Made by a program: the position numbers and the translations under genes | From: an uncultured Alistipes sp. | Lineage (GTDB): Bacteria > Bacteroidota > Bacteroidia > Bacteroidales > Rikenellaceae | Direction of reading: 5' to 3' | Assembly: GCA_937880705.1 (NCBI GenBank) | Contig: CALGRZ010000024.1 | Span: 1 to 5,452, forward strand | DNA: 5,452 nt | Shown here: piece after piece, positions 5,407 through 5,452 of the stretch | Position numbering within the stretch: position 1 is the first letter of the stretch | Layout: every line of letters starts with the position of its first letter | The notes under the pieces: model-generated | The model's database searches: none | Told to the model about the DNA's origin: nothing | The model's input: only the letters and a program-made list of their open reading frames with translations

Positions 5407-5452
5407 CCGATAATGTTGGGGCGTAATCGGGCAAACAATTTCGGCTATAAAT

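Larger units (their letters stand above)
4897..5452. other. Repeat-rich region without a credible gene
   Basis: About 550 bases between the AraC promoter and the right edge. Besides the repeats listed separately, the stretch 5199-5307 is plain A/T-rich sequence with only a 12-bp palindrome, CAATATATATTG (5251-5262). No tRNA, rRNA or convincing promoter was found. A near-consensus TAAACTTTG at 5127-5135 on the plus strand has one base too many between TA and TTTG and leads into no gene. A minus-strand open frame of 91 codons (5163-5438) starts with TTG and looks like translated repeat. The region may be a graveyard of intergenic repeats or may hold a small RNA. Confidence 0.6.

Noticed and set aside
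5163..5438. 91-codon minus-strand open frame at the right end
   Set aside because: It starts with TTG, is dominated by Phe/Cys-rich translated repeat, has no visible leader or promoter in the window, and matches no family I know.
4900..5452. CRISPR array
   Set aside because: The 33-base offsets come from diverged adjacent repeats, not identical repeats separated by unique spacers, and no cas gene is present.

Overview
The window looks like chromosomal DNA from a member of the Bacteroidales (phylum Bacteroidota). The protein sequences are of that type. Three genes are preceded by the Bacteroidota sigma-ABfr -7 motif TAnnTTTG (TATCTTTG, TACCTTTG, TATCTTTG), and there are no strong Shine-Dalgarno sequences. 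The genus cannot be settled from the sequence. Every supported gene lies on the minus strand, so transcription runs right to left.

Layout from right to left. Positions 4897-5452 hold about 550 bases with no credible gene, but they are packed with repeats: a degenerate 33-base tandem array, a perfect 26-bp palindrome, a 23-base inverted repeat among CGTAAC/GTTACG motifs, and a pair of REP-like GC hairpins. Next is a 298-residue AraC-type regulator (3895-4791) with its own promoter. A promoter at 3828-3835 then leads into lepA (2017-3798), the GTPase elongation factor 4. After lepA come a tract of eight 9-base repeats, a tRNA-Gly with anticodon CCC (1767-1841) and, only 13 bases beyond its CCA end, a secreted GH29 alpha-L-fucosidase (449-1753). 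A strong intrinsic terminator (392-424) follows. The window ends inside the first 95 codons of secDF (1-286), whose promoter overlaps that terminator.

How the pieces fit: no terminator or consensus promoter is visible between lepA and the fucosidase. lepA, tRNA-Gly and the fucosidase may therefore be read together, or the tRNA transcript may run into the fucosidase. secDF looks like a separate unit whose -33 box sits in the loop of the upstream terminator. The genes share no single pathway: LepA acts in translation, SecDF in protein export, and the fucosidase is an exported glycan-degrading enzyme with no SusC/SusD partners in view. The AraC regulator is an orphan whose targets cannot be read from this window.

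I found no CRISPR array, rRNA, transposase or recognisable new defence system. The most unexplained DNA is the repeat-rich island at the right end. The most unusual gene arrangements are the tRNA-fucosidase junction and the terminator/promoter overlap.
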